From positions 448,001 through 512,000 of the forward strand of contig JAFEUB010001048.1 in the NCBI GenBank assembly GCA_024529925.1: a DNA stretch of 64,000 bases. Direction: 5' to 3'. The translations under genes were made by a program, and so were the position numbers. Below are positions 1 through 12,113 of the stretch, one piece after another (position 1 is the first letter of the stretch; each line of letters begins with the position of its first letter). Below the pieces are notes generated by a model. It was not told where the DNA came from, did no database searches, and saw only the letters and a list, made by a program, of their open reading frames with translations. Source of the DNA: Ophthalmolycus amberensis. Taxonomy: Eukaryota; Chordata; Actinopteri; Perciformes; Zoarcidae.

Positions 1-1572
1 ATAGATCGCTCTCTGCTGCTATCCACCCCATTTGAAAAGAGAGGATTCATTATTTGAAGGTTAGGGGCCACAGTCTTCTATCAGACATGAGTCACTGAGG
101 TGGAGAGGTGACCATGTGACTTTGTTTGACTGACTTGTCGCCTCCGCTCTTTGTTCACTTCTCCTCCTTTCAATAGTCTTCGCACTTCAGAGGCGTGTTG
201 CCAAGGGAAACAGGCCAACGGCAAACAAATGATCCCCAGCCGCAGTCAGAATAGTTGATGAGCCTGCAGTGAACATGAAACTCACCATCAGCCATATGGA
301 AAACACAAAGGAGGAGTTAATTGGCTGGACCTGTGGGTTGATACCAAAGGCCCACACATTTCGGTCCGTCCCTTCGTCGACGTGATGATATTTAGTTATG
401 CGGCATTGTGTTTGCAAATGTATGCCCTATATCTCGATCATGAGTTAACCGTGAAAGATAAAGGCCTCTTTGTTTACAAGAGCGGAGTCTCATACAATGC
501 TCTTGTTGCTGCTGAGCTGCTACCACATACCTTTGATGATGATGCAAAGGAGGACTGTTGCGGTGTTGGGTAGTGCATTCCATGAATGCCAGTAACTACG
601 ATATGAAAGTTGTAAATCAGATACACAGAAGGCAGACAGGCGGACCACAGTCTGTCCAGTGACCTTCTGTTACAGATGATTTCTCGCTCTGAACAGTTCA
701 ACCAGTGAACACTGATTTGCATTTATCAGAGAAGACTGGAACATAAGACATTGGACATTGTCATAAAAAAAAAAGATTTGCTTCCCTATAAGAAAAAAAA
801 TCTGCAGGATGTTTTTTTTACATTGGTACCTGTTTAAATCTATTGAAAACTGATCCCCACCAAGGTGAGGTGTGATTTGATCAGATAAGATGTGCTGCTG
901 GCTGTAGACAAGATGTTGATTCTTAAACATACGAAAATGAAGATGAAAGGTTTGCGAGTGCTTAAAGCAAACCTGAAAACAGGAGAAATGGTCCACCAAT
1001 GTTAGCTGGCTAACAGTAGCCAGCGACTCACACAGTTTAGATTATACTGACTGTTCTGTTCTGAATAAGTTAACTGTTGAAATGTGTTTACATTGTTTCA
1101 TGCATAAATGGGTGTGGCGCTTTTATTTTGACACCCGTAATGAAGCAGGAAGTGAGAAGCAGGAAGTAGGAAGTAGAGAGCTGTAAACTGCAGGGAGCAT
1201 GGTTGCAGCTGTGTGGTGTCCCATGTTTAATCCACAGTAATCCTTCATCTGAATTCCTCAGAAAGCAATGGCTGTAAGTGTTTTATGTTCTTCATGTGTT
1301 GACTGAGTAAGAATGGTGACTTTTGTTAAGTAAATGTGAACATAAGACTGTTTATATTTATCAGTTATTCATATTGCATTCAATTAAGATGTTTTGTATT
1401 TTCTTTTCTAGTTTCACTCTGATTCAACGTTGTCAACCTGATTTAAGATGTACGAAATCAATAAAGGAGCAAGCACGCTCGCATACCTGGCTCTTGAAAA
1501 GGAGTTTGGCTGGCTGTTTATCTATGTTAACACTTAGGAAGTAAAACACATAGAGAGAACAGTACACTGACC
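1..1572. other. No gene recognised
   Basis: I see no open frame with a recognisable domain, no tRNA and no clear transposon end here. There are A- and T-rich runs near 766-815 and a purine-rich patch near 1145-1180 that repeats a GCAGGAAGT word. This is probably intergenic or intronic DNA. Confidence 0.5.
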
Positions 1573-1918
1573 TTAAAGGAACAGTGTGTAGCATTTATGG
1601 GGATCTATTGGCAAAAATGGAATGTCCTATTAAAAAGGCTTTTTCTTTAGTTTATAATCACCTGAACACAAGAATAGTTTTTTTTCGTTGCCTTAGAATG
1701 AGCTGTTTATATCAACAAGGAGGCCGCCACGTTGCACTGCCATGTTTCTACAGTAGCCCAGAACGGACAAAGCAAACACTGGCTCCACATAGCCATTCGC
1801 CATTTGCGTTTTCATGTTTTCGGCCCAGAAGTTCTCCAACACACTTGGCACACAGGACAAATTTTTGTTGGTAGCAATCTGCAACCTCACCGCTAGATGC
1901 TGCCAAATACTACACACC
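1573..1918 (-). repeat. Short interspersed element of the AACAGTGTGTAG type, copy 1
   Basis: The left end reads AAAGGAACAGTGTGTAGCAT, and the body carries words shared with 18341-18681: CATGTTTCTACAGTAGCCCA here is the reverse complement of TGGGTTACTGTAGAAACATG there. The two copies therefore lie in opposite orientations. The right end near 1906-1918 reads ATACTACACAC, a degraded inverted partner of the left end. The terminal inverted ends and lack of coding sequence suggest a non-autonomous DNA element of a kind common in teleosts. I did not find a clean target duplication, so the family stays open. Confidence 0.6.
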
Positions 1919-2252
1919 GCATCACACAAACACACAAACAAAAAGCAATTTTTTAATTTTATTATTTATTATGTTATAAGGCTGGTCAGCTATGTTGACG
2001 TTCGCTAGATGCGAGCGATGACGGTGAACCTACACAAAATGATTTGGGCCATAAAACCGAAGCAATGAGATGAAAGATGATAAAACACTCTGCAGCGCTG
2101 AGTGGAATGCAAGTGTGTTAAACTTTATGTTTTTGTGATTTATGTTTTGCGCATTGATAGTTGCGAGTGTCCCAAGGCCTAAGAGATTCCGTGCTGTTTC
2201 CGCCTGTCCGTGCACATGCAACATTTTCTAACTGCTCTGATGGCCAGAGAAC

Positions 2253-2492
2253 ATGGAGGACTTTCAGGAGCTTTTGAGAATGTTGGTTTGCATCGAGGAG
2301 AAACTCGCACAGAGTATAAAACATCCAGACGTTTTTAAAGGCTTTAAGCCTCGGTTATACTTTCCACAAGAACCAACGCACAGACATGAGCTGACTCGTG
2401 ACGAGGAAACTTTTGCGTCCAGCATAAATCAAGCCTTCCACATTACATGTCGTCATTTTAACCGTTGTTGGTATGCAAATGTTGATTATAGA
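2253..2492 (+). other. Unrecognised open frame of about 80 codons
   Basis: An ATG at 2253 opens a frame beginning MEDFQELLRMLVCIEEKLAQ, which looks amphipathic and could be a scrap of a transposase or host exon. It runs straight into the GATA microsatellite at 2488, so the frame end is not natural. I do not recognise it, and chance is a good explanation. Confidence 0.15.
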
Positions 2493-2710
2493 TAGATAGA
2501 TAGATAGACTTTATTTCAGACTCAGGGTCCATAGAGACAACTACATAAAAAGACAGACACAAACAATAAAAGTACAGAGGCCTAGCAATGCCTTACAGAG
2601 AGACAGCTGTACCAATGTCGCCACAGCTGGGACTGGTAGCGTGTGGTGCTAAACCTTATGTTGGTTAAAACAACTATGATCTCATTTTTAGAGTCATTAA
2701 GTCTACAAAT
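2488..2710 (-). repeat. 3' end of a LINE with (TCTA)n tail, reverse orientation
   Basis: Read on the - strand this is a LINE-type 3' untranslated end: AATAAAGTCTATC followed by TCTA repeats (2488-2508). Such tails are typical of Rex1/Babar-like and related fish LINEs. No coding portion is left. The upstream boundary is uncertain. Confidence 0.5.
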
Positions 2711-2861
2711 GAATTTATACATAAGATTTCTTAAAACAGTTTGGAAAGTATTGACACAAACATTTCACTAGCACTGCTCCATCTCGGTCTCATTACGTCT
2801 TTTTCTTTTAAATGTTTTAATTTGTTTTGCTTTTCTTTTTTCCTTTCACATCAATTTTACA

Positions 2862-3516
2862 TGTTATATAATAATAATAATAATACATTTTATTTATATA
2901 GCGCTTTTCATAGTACTCAAAGACACTTTACATTAAAATCATTATATAAAAGCAATACACTAAAAACATAAAATACACAATAATGGTCACACGTTAAAAG
3001 CAGTTTTGAACAGGTGAGTTTTGATTTGTGATTTGAATGTGGAAAGGTCAGTGCAGTCTCGGATGTGTTTGGGGAGAGAGTTCCAGAGGGAGGGTGCAGC
3101 TATGGAGAAGGCTCTGTCGCCCCATGTCTGGTGCTTGGTCCTGAGTGGAAGAGACAGGAGGTTGGCATCAGAGGAGCCGACGGGATGGAGTGTGGTGGTG
3201 AAGCAGGTCGGTGAGGTAGGAGGGGGCCTGATTGTGGAGGGCTTTGTGAGTGAGGAGAAGGATTTTGTATTCGATCCGTTGGATCTGGGTGAGCAGGCGA
3301 GCAGCAGAGTTCTGGATGTACTGGAGTTTATTTAGGATTTTGGATGATGTGCCGTGAAGAATGCTGTTGCAGTAGTCAATTCTTGAGGTGATGAAGGCGT
3401 GGATCAGAGTTTCAGCAGCAGATGAGGAGAGTGATGGGCGGAGACGGGCCATTTTTTTTTAGTGGAAAAAGGCAGTTCTGGTGATTTGGTTGACGTGGTG
3501 TTCAAAGGAGAGGTTG
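2862..3516 (-). mobile_element. L2-type LINE, 3' part (reverse transcriptase tail and 3' end)
   Basis: The - strand frame from 3452 down to 3168 reads like the end of an L2/CR1-clade reverse transcriptase: SSAAETLIHAFITSRIDYCN, then LQYIQNSAARLL and YKILLLTHKALHNQAPSYL. The segment around the middle is shortened compared with the family. The element ends at the left in the common fish L2 3' end (TTTATTTATATAGCGCTTTT read on +) and an ATA/ATT microsatellite at 2868-2885. Its 5' continuation lies at 5376-5457, beyond an inserted LTR. It is 5' truncated and dead. Confidence 0.8.
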
Positions 3517-4161
3517 CTGTTGTTGGGATCTGACTATATGGCTTCGACATGTGCTGTGGAACAAAGAGAGAGTCAGGTCTTCCCTTTTGCAAGCAAAGGT
3601 TTCATCCTGATTGTAGTTTGATGAGCACCAAACCCCCTCCTCTGAAGAAATTCACATTAGGGTGTGAGTTTCCTCCCCCCAAGAACTATGTGTTCCTAAA
3701 GTTACCTGAAAGCAGCGCTGCAATCTAATTGGCCGAGGGCCAAGACACCCCAGGATCCCTGTGGTTCAGCCACCTTTCTACAAAACAACCAGCAACCCCC
3801 ACCTCAACGCTTTTTCCCTTCGACCTCCGTCGAGCTAGGGAGCACACCAACGTTGTTTCCCCTTTTTAACCAAAACCTAGGTTTAACAGTTTATATTCGC
3901 TGGCCGAATTCACCAAACTGTCTATTTTATCTTCATTCGTATCCACGAAGCGAACCCTTTTATTCCTGCAGAAGTGAAGAAGCAAGACTTCTTCAGAAAG
4001 AGAGAGAGAGAACTTCCACTCTCCACTCTCCACCAAGCGCCTCGCTTGCTCCGGTCATAAGGACGCGAACGTCCCTTATCCAGACGAAGCGATTCTCTCC
4101 CACCGAGAGAACACCTCCCGCGGCCCGCAGCCGCGCTGCCCGAGCCCTCGGAAGCTCAGGA

Positions 4162-4278
4162 GAACCCCTCAGAAGAACCCCTCAGAAGAACCCCTCAGGA
4201 GAACCCCTCCGAAGAACCCCTCCGAAGAACCCCTCAGGAGAACCCCTCAGGAGAACCCCTCAGAAGAACCCCCCCCCC
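4162..4278 (+). repeat. 13-bp minisatellite, about nine units
   Basis: The unit is GAACCCCTCAGAA with AGGA and CCGAA variants, repeated head to tail. It ends in a run of C. Because 13 is not a multiple of three, all frames through it stay open, which gives a misleading open frame from 3853 to 4308. Confidence 0.9.
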
Positions 4279-4683
4279 CCCAATCACCATGATTGCATCG
4301 TATCGTAAGGCAAAATAGATTCTGGGCAGAGTTAGAGAGAGTTTAATTTGTGTTTCTTTTATCTTGTTTGTGTGCTTAAAGTACTGTTCATTTTTATAAC
4401 GTGGTATATGCTTTATGATCACCGACACTGGCGATCCCTGAAATTGTGAGTGTTGTGTAGAAGTAGCGTGTATTCCATGCTACTGTGACCCGTGTCGAGA
4501 CAGCCGCAGTGAGGTTGGGGACTGTGTCACAGGTCAGAGGTCGGAACCGCGTCTGTGACAAAGAGCCCGGTTCTTGCTCCTCTGGCTGGGAGAATAGTTT
4601 ACCGAACTCCAGCGCGACGCGGAGGATCTTAATCTTTTGTTTATTTCATTTTGTTTTGTTCCTTTCCCTTCTCTTTTACTAAT

Positions 4684-4729
<46 letters not shown>
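4684..4729. repeat. (CA)n microsatellite
   Basis: An uninterrupted CA tract inside the solo LTR. Confidence 0.95.
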
Positions 4730-5375
4730 CTTTGAGCTAATGTAGCTACGTGCTAAACGGCTACCGGCACGTATAGACGCCGGGTCTCCTGTTGGCTATC
4801 CGCCATTTTGAGCCTTGCGCATGAGAGACGTCACCACGTCCCAACTACGTCATACGTCGCTGAGCTGTTCCTTCGCTCCTCCCCCTACGTACACACATGC
4901 ACACACACACACACTACACGTACACACACACTCCTCCCCCCCCTCTTCCCCTCTTTTCCATAGTCTGTTGATTTTAGATAGCGTGCTCATGAATGTATAG
5001 TTGTTAGTTTAGATATTAGTTGACTAGATCATTAGTATTAGAACGTAATAAACTCTGTTATATTTTAAAGAGCAGCTGTCTGTGATTACTTTGTGCATGT
5101 ATTGTGATAATAACTGATATGTGGTCTGTGCGCGAACTTAAACCTTCACTTTCACTCTGAATGTGTAATAGTACTCAGACTACTGACATTGTGAGGGAAC
5201 ACTAATTATGAGACTTAGTTTATCGTTTGGTTATTGGTCCCTGTTCGCAGGGTGGTGCCCCGTTATTATTAATAATCATTAATAATTGTTACTGACGATA
5301 ATTCTATTGATGTCAAGAATTTAGTTTCTGAGATGCTGATAACCCAAACACGCTCCTTTACGTTCCCAACACTGT

Positions 5376-5457
5376 CCAACATGACTCCGAGGTTGCGGAT
5401 GTGTGGGGAGGGAGACAGAGTGGAGTCGTCGATGGTGAGGCAGAAGTTGTGACTGTA
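5376..5457 (-). mobile_element. L2-type LINE, 5' continuation of the fragment at 2862-3516
   Basis: The - strand encodes FCLTIDDSTLSPSPHIRNLG followed by VMLDS, the segment that lies just upstream of the palm/thumb tail in L2 reverse transcriptases. It abuts the solo LTR at 5371 and ends in a TA microsatellite at 5456-5471. It is the same copy as 2862-3516. Confidence 0.7.
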
Positions 5458-5471
5458 TATATATATATATA

Positions 5472-5560
5472 TGTTGTAAAGCCTCCCGAGGCAAATTTGG
5501 GATATACGTATATGTGATATTAGGCTATGTGATTAAAACCATGTTTACTTAACTTGACAG
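5472..5560 (+). repeat. Probable LINE/SINE 3'-end fragment
   Basis: TTGTAAAGCCTCCCGAGGCA followed by AATTTGGGATAT and TAGGCTATGTGATTAAAA resembles the conserved 3' ends shared by fish L2-type elements and the SINEs that use them. It is only about 90 bp long and no other part is visible. Confidence 0.4.
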
Positions 5561-5692
5561 ACAGAATGTACCAGCAGGCTCACAACAAGCTTTGAAGCAG
5601 TATTCACAAAATATTATTACAGCAGGTCATATGAGGATTCAGTGCATTTTCTTTTCAATTTCCCCTTGTGGCATATTATATTTTAATCCATC

Positions 5693-5694
<2 letters not shown>

Positions 5695-5741
<47 letters not shown>
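5695..5741. repeat. (GT)n microsatellite
   Basis: A clean GT tract of about 46 bp. Confidence 0.95.
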
Positions 5742-5742
<1 letters not shown>

Positions 5743-5764
5743 ACTTGCTTGCATGACTACCAGG

Positions 5765-6034
5765 TCAGCTGTTGGTCAGATATCCCATAATGCTTTCTTG
5801 GAGCAACATGAAGGCCAGCATTTCTAGTTTCACTTCCTTGACTCTGGGAACGCGTATCATGAGATCCATGTTGTTGACTGCAGCCCCTTCAGTCTGACTG
5901 AAATACAGTCTGTTATGCTCTCTAAACAGTTTGATGGCAATTCCATTTGGCACTCGACGCACAAGAAACACATATGGCTCCATAGCAGGCCTTTGAGGTT
6001 GTGACGTTGTGGCACACATTGGTTTGGCATGCAC
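5765..6034 (-). other. Unrecognised - strand open frame, possible exon or retrocopy
   Basis: The - strand frame of 89 codons has a protein-like composition: AMEPYVFLVRRVPNG, then REHNRLYFSQTEG and VKEVKLEMLAFMLLQ. I cannot place it in a family. It opens at a GTG, not an ATG, and no convincing splice acceptor is visible, so it could be an exon piece, a decayed retrocopy or chance. Confidence 0.2.
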
Positions 6035-6710
6035 TGAACAACACGGGCGACCACGAGGTTCTCATAACATCACATAAAACCAAGACAGGCTGAGTGAGAG
6101 CCATCTGAAATAGATCATCACATCATCAATGAAGCGCACAGTTGTGTCAAAGAAGAAGAATTAATAGTCAGTCTGTGATGGTAACGCGTCCATCAAAGAT
6201 CTCCACTTGAGTGTAAATATTCAAAGATAAAGAAAATGTAAAGGCTTTCTTGTGGCCCCTAAATGGTGCCATTTTATTACTTCCTACAATGGGATGTGGG
6301 GTTATGAACGGATGCAATGAACAATGATTTTTTTTCTATTCTTAGAGCCTTACTGGAAGGGGGGCTAAAAATATCACGTTTTTCCTGAGGGTGTCTCCAG
6401 AGGAAATACCAGTGGGTCATAAAAGTCAAAGGTTTCATGGCAATCTACCAATGTAGTTATGTGATTATACCGTCTGTCATTTTGGCCTGAAGGTAGTACA
6501 AGAGGAGAGCACATGGCGTGTCCAAATTAGGTTCAATTTCCATGTACCCATAATATTTTGACATTTATGGTGTCCAAGTGAAAATTGTGGACTTAAGGTA
6601 AGAAGGTAAAACCAAGACAATGAATCTACAGCCATGCTAGCAGCTCCGTTAGGCTGTACTTAGGAACAGCTTTGAGCTAAATGCTAAGTTCAGTGTGCTA
6701 ACATATTTAC

Positions 6711-7012
6711 CATAGACTGTGTTTAAGAGGTGGACATAGTCAGCGAGAGGTCACCTGTTGGTTTGTGGACGACTGTTTTGAAGCCTTGAGTGCTGAATGT
6801 TGGTCGTCCCCTTCTCCGTTTTTAGCCATCGTCATCTTACCTTTTTGCAACCAGAAGTTACACAAGAGGACGGGGTGCTAAGTACAACTGAATAAGACAT
6901 TTTTAGGTGACCAAAAATGAATACACTTTGAAAGGGTCAAAGTTCAAAGCGACCGGTCAATCATAAGGTAGCCACGCCCTAAAGCATACCCTGCTTTATG
7001 GTCTATTTTACT
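6711..7012 (+). repeat. Short interspersed element with ATAGAC ends
   Basis: The sequence from CATAGACTGTG through TTTTGCAACCAGAAGT, GACCAAAAATGAATACA and ATCATAAGGTAGCCACGCCC to TTTATGGTCTATTTT has the layout of a non-coding element widespread in teleost genomes. Its ends are weakly inverted (ATAGAC at the left, GTCTAT at the right). It has no coding capacity. Confidence 0.55.
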
Positions 7013-7129
7013 TTAAATGGATCGTAATTTACTGAATAAACATCATGCTGTATTGAAGAATACTTGAAACTAGAGATTGAGACCATAAACTCATGTTTAC
7101 AATGTTTACTGAGGGAATAAATCAAGAGA

Positions 7130-8150
7130 GAAGTTGAGTCACTTTCAATAGAGGGCGCTAGGGCGCCGCCCCACCTTGAGCCACAACAAATAAAATAAAA
7201 TAAATAATAATAATAATAAACTATACAAATTGTCATTATTTGATTTTTTGAAACATGGAATCACCAGTAATATGTGTAAAATATGATATCTGCGGTAAAT
7301 AGATGCTTTTCCTGCACGTCCTCTCCGCGTGTGCAAGTCTCAGCAGCTCTGGGGTGCTGGCGAAACTGCCCAAAAGAGGCGGGTCTATGAAGCAGTTTAG
7401 CCACTTGCTGATTGAAGACATAAATGTGTGACATACAATTTAGCCAATCAGCATCCTCAAATAGATTCAGCTCCCAAGCTGCGCGTTCTCGTCAGGAGAA
7501 GTCTCAACAGGCGAGCGCCAGCTCGAGCACTGCTCCTCCAAGACCCGTTTGAGAGGAGAACTTTGGCGGAGATTCTGCAGCCAAAGAGCTGATATCAGAT
7601 CAGCCTGACCTCACAATCAGACAGCAGACTAGCGGGAAAGGGAAGCAGTACATGAAGCTTCTCCACTAGCCGAACACCAGACAGGTTTGGCTAGCTGGAT
7701 GACGTCATGCTAATAACTTAAAACAACGGGGACAGATCCAGCACGGACAGTTAGGGAGTGAGGGACATGAAGCACTGCTGAGAAATGATATATGGTTATA
7801 AATAAATAATTATATATGTGTGTGTGTGTGTGTTTTATATTATAGTGAATATTATTATATGATATATATATATATATTATTATATTATTATATTATTATA
7901 TGATATATATATTATTATATTATACTGAATTCCCTGTGAGGGTGACAACAATAAGATGTCCTGACGTGTTTATCAAAGTGTTATTTACTGCTTTTTTCAT
8001 GTTGGAATGAAGGTTAAATATTTAACTGCAAAGTAGTAATGCTTGTTTGATACCTTCATTTGTTTTGCATTAAATCATTCTCGGATGTTTGCTGAAATTG
8101 ATTGGATGTGGCACACCCCTACCGAGAAAACTTTCCACCAGCCGCCACTG
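7130..8150 (+). mobile_element. Degraded non-autonomous hAT-like element
   Basis: The right end reads CCAGCCGCCACTG at 8138-8150, the inverse of a CAGTGGCGGCTGG hAT-type terminus. The left part carries AGAGGGCGCTAGGGCGCCGC at 7140-7159, next to where the partner end would be, but the terminal bases there are eroded. No transposase is present. The interior includes a TA/TTA-rich stretch (7855-7925). The target duplication cannot be read because the left end is lost. Confidence 0.45.
7855..7925. repeat. AT-rich simple repeat
   Basis: Alternating TA and TTA units, probably slippage products inside the older element. Confidence 0.85.
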
Positions 8151-11000
8151 GCTGGTGTAATGTTTACCATGTTCATCATCTTTTTTTGTCTTGTTAACAT
8201 GCACATTAGCCACTAACTACATAATGTAAGCTGATAGGAATATCGTTAGTTTTATTCTAGTTTCGTTATCCCATTTTTGGTCACAAACCAAAGTACAGGA
8301 CAAATTCTGACCTGATGATAGCGCTAGAAGTCTGGGGTTCACCAAAGTCTGTAGGCTTTATCAGATGGGGACTATGAATATATGTACAAAATTCATCTAA
8401 TAGAAATATAAATACGTTTACTTATTTTCATAAGTGTAGACCGACCAACCAACTGACAGCCATTGCCATTCCTTGTGTTTTGCCACTCGTGAGGATGAAA
8501 AGGTCAAGGGGTCAAAAAACCTATCAGGTTCATTCTTGTCATGGATCAAAGTGTTGGTCAAAAGGAACATTTGACCCACCAGGCAATGTTGGATAAAAGG
8601 TCACTAAAAACACTTGTTTCCATACTATATTTTCTTGAAATATGGACAGGAGCTATCAAGATATCTTGTTCTGGCCCCATGGCTAGCAGGGGACGTAGCT
8701 TATATTACAGTTTTGCTTGATAGTCCATCCATCAGGTCTAATGCGTTAATTGTATACATCTACCGAGTAATGTTGTCAATATTTTTCTGTTTTTCATTCA
8801 AGGAAAATTTATTTCATTTGATCAACAAAGTATGTTTATGTGCTTTCCGATCTGTATAGCTAAAACAAGGTTAGCTCAAAGGTGCACCAACCATGTGACC
8901 AGACCTGACGATGTAATTGGACAATTCTGGAAAAACTCCAGATTACTGTCAATGCCAAAGTTTTTAAAACATTTTGCTTGCTACAGTATCTGTTAATGGA
9001 AACTGTGGTATGGTTCAGGTTAATGGAATATTGTGGTTATGGGAAATAAACTATGGCTAAGATATAGTTAAAGTAAGTTAACTAAAACACTGGATTTAGG
9101 TCGGGGAAAGATTGCCGTTACAGTTAATAAAAAGCTGATTGTCGACAAAAGTCAGACGTGCTACTGTAGACCCGTTACGTTATGCCTTGCTACTTAAAGG
9201 GCACTGCATTGGCTATGACCATTGACATTGGACATAAATTGTGAGCTGTGTAATTGTCCAACAAGGATTTAATACTAAGCTGCACATACTGTAGATCTCC
9301 TTTTATCATGTTACCGACATTCCACACCTAGGTCACCTGATGACCCCTTAGCCAACACCCTTTGCTGAATGAAGACCAAGAGAGTTTTAGGCCAGTAGCC
9401 GGAGCTTCAGCTTAGATTATTTCAGTTACATAAACTATTACATAAGGTGCACTGAATGTTCTCCAAGAAACATGTCAACGTCCGAACTGTTTGGTGGCAT
9501 TTAAAAAGTTCACAATGTGCTTTAGTTCCAAAGTTTCATTTTCCACCCAGTGACTTCAACATCTCTGGCTTTTAACATGCAGAATTTCTATCTGACTCAT
9601 TTGACAAAAATGCTGGAAAGAAAAAGGAATAATGTCATAACTTTTACGCAACATTTGAAAGTAACCCTGTTATTCAAAAACTAATACCACGTGTTGCAGA
9701 GGTTACATCAACCCTGTGTAAAGCCTCTTTTTTACAGAAGGTCTCTATTTCACATGCACGAATCAACACCATGATACGGGTAGTATGATCAAACAAAAGG
9801 TTATAACAAGCAAGTTGAACATTGCTGAAATGCAGATACTCCCCTTGAATCCTCCACTCACTGCTATTGTCTTGCATAATATTAAGTAATATTTCATTTC
9901 TTTCATGAACATTTTTGAGGATTCACGCCAAAAGGTTTGCGTGGGTCTGTCTCATTGCTGCATGCCATTCTTGGCATGGGGTTGTCGTGTCTGCGAGCGC
10001 ATTACACTGTGCCGCTCCGCCCCTCGTCATGAGCCCAAGTAATGATGTCAAACTAGCAGCGGACTCTGGCAGCTCTGCATACACTAACAAGCCCTCTTTT
10101 ATCCCATTGTTCTTTATATCGCCGGACCTTGTAACCGGACCTTGTAACCTTGTTTGTTTCTGCGGAGCCTTTAATTGCATTTTTCATTATCGGTATTGAT
10201 CGTGAGCAGCGTTCTCTTTTGTTCCTGCTGATGAGAAAGATGCCGTGCGTGCCAGCAAGTGCCCATTCTGGCCCTGTGAGAGAAACAGAAGAACGCAATT
10301 CATCATCCACACGCCTAATGATGGACTCCATCGGCCTCAGAGCAGGAAATGACCTGCGAGAAAAAATCTGCCTGCTGAAAATTGCAGAGTTGTCAACAAT
10401 GCCCCATTCAAGTGCGAGAGAATCCTCATCCACTGTAATCTATATCTTGTGTTTAAATTACAGTGGGTGCCCAGAATAGCTAAATGAGACGTTATACAAG
10501 GTAAATAAGGTACTCTAATGGGTATAATTTTGGATGTCAGAAAAGCTTTGATTGTACAGCAGCACATTTCTTTGTCCACCTCGCTGTGTCGAAGGCCAAC
10601 TGAGGTTCTTTGTGTTTAGAAGAAGAAGGCTCCTTTTTCAGAGTTTAGTTTCCCACAGCAGTCTTATACCATTCACTCACCAGGGGCTCGTACACCCCCG
10701 ATAGAGGCTGCTGGATGTGACCCTGAACAAACCCACTCAGCCAGGTGAACTTTGCCTCACTTTGATTCATACCATGTAAATGAGATCTTTAAAGTGAGAC
10801 AGTTTATGTGTTTTAAACCAAAGAACATGTTGAAGGTGCCCTAATGTGCGTGTATTTAGAAATGAAGGCTTAAAGTGACAAGCACTATGCAGATAGTAGT
10901 TTTATTTTCCAAAGTTTTAAAACATTTGTCAATGACATTGAAGGAAGCAAATGCTTTACTTAAAGCTACGACAAGGAACTTTCATTCTGTTGTGATTTTG
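8151..11000. other. No gene recognised
   Basis: No domain-bearing frame, RNA gene or transposon end was recognised. A 14-bp direct duplication (GGACCTTGTAACC) lies at about 10123-10148. This is likely intronic or intergenic. Confidence 0.5.
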
Positions 11001-11400
11001 GCGGTCCCTGTGGACGAAAGCGGTAGTGTTTCCGCAGATTCTCTTTAGAAAACCTCTAATTTTACTGCAGCAGGGGTCAGACAGTCTCGTCTGCTCAGTC
11101 CTGGTTCTGGTTCTCCCGTGTCTACCTTCCCTCCAGCGGGCCCATCAATACGGCCTTGGCCTCCAGCCATGTGGTGTCGGTGTAGGCGAAGATTAGCTCC
11201 TGGCAGGAGGAGGAGACGCTGCTGGCTGGTGCTGAGCTCTCTACCTCCAACCAAAGCTTCTGACTACAGGTCGACGGCTGCAGCGAGGCTGGATCTGGAT
11301 CTGTCCATGGTGGGCTGGTTGCTGCCAGAGGCCCCGCTGGAGTCTGATTTGAAGGAGTTTCTGGTGAACCTGCATGGTTTCATCTGATTTAGCGCGGAAT
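11000..11400 (+). repeat. Dispersed repeat, copy 1 of a pair
   Basis: This segment shares long near-identical words with 15240-15500: TAGAAAACCTCTAATTTTAC versus TAGAAAACCTCTCATTTTAC, then TGCAGCAGGGGT, and GAGTTTCTGGTGAACCTGC before TTTCATCTGATTT. This copy has about 110 bp extra in its middle (11110-11270). The pair is in the same orientation. It contains no recognisable protein domain, and the family is unknown to me. Confidence 0.6.
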
Positions 11401-11604
11401 CCGACTCGGTGGCACCGATGTCATGCATAAAAAAATAACTATATAGAAATAGCCAATATTACCGCTGATGGTCTCGATTACTTATGTAGGTCATATAGAG
11501 TTATATTGATGAAAAAATGAGAATTTGGAAGCCACTGTACCCGGCTGCTGTTTGCTACAAAATAATTAGAATAGCAGAAAACTCCCATCGAAACCACAAT
11601 TCAT

Positions 11605-11720
11605 TGTTTTTACTGAGCCAGGCTAGCTGTTTCCCCCTGTTTTTAGTCTTTATGCTAAGCTAAGCTAATAGAGCTCCACCTCTCTACTTGTGCACAGATG
11701 GGAAATTGTTTTCATCTAAC
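11605..11720 (-). repeat. Fragment of a TTAGCTTAGCTTAGCA-type repeat
   Basis: Read on the - strand it gives TTAGCTTAGCTTAGCATAAA followed by AAACAGGGGGAAACAGCTAG, matching the layout of a short repeat common in teleosts. A related + strand copy is at 60246-60420. Confidence 0.5.
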
Positions 11721-12113
11721 GCTCAGTGAGAAAACAAATTAGTGTACTGTATTTCTTTGACAAATGAGGACTGCTTACTGGAGGTAAAAGGCAAAGCAGG
11801 CCAATGGTAGTGTGTTTGTGTGGGATGACCTATTCCATGATGGAAGTGATCCTGGTTGGTACAATTTAAGTCTGGAGTGACCCCATAAAACTTTTCTACA
11901 TATTAACTCCTTGCCAATTACAAGTGCATGCTTTCAGCCCCGGCTAGCTAAACTGTAAAAAAATGTTCAAGTTAATTTAATCATTCAGGCCCACCGAGGT
12001 GGAATTATTCCACTTTTGAGTCATGATTCACTATACAATAAAACGTATATCATGTGTCACTTGCATGACAGACAATATTGATTTGGTTGCCTTCAGATTA
12101 GGCTGTTTAAAAG

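Larger units (their letters stand above)
3521..5371 (+). mobile_element. Solo LTR (about 1.85 kb) inserted in the L2 element
   Basis: The segment begins TGTTGGGATC and ends GTTCCCAACA, the TG...CA inverted ends of an LTR. It is flanked by the 4-bp direct repeat CTGT (3517-3520 and 5372-5375). The L2 coding sequence stops at its left edge and resumes at its right edge. An AATAAA near 5046 suggests + orientation. No gag or pol frame is present, so this is most simply a solo LTR left by recombination between the LTRs of a full element. The nearly perfect 10-bp terminal inverted repeat would also fit a DNA transposon, which I think less likely. A minisatellite (4162-4278) and a CA tract (4684-4729) lie inside it. 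Confidence 0.7.

Noticed and set aside
3853..4308. A 151-codon open frame with repeating RTPQKNPSGEP-like residues
   Set aside because: It is produced by the 13-bp minisatellite inside a solo LTR, where the unit length keeps frames open. No domain is present.
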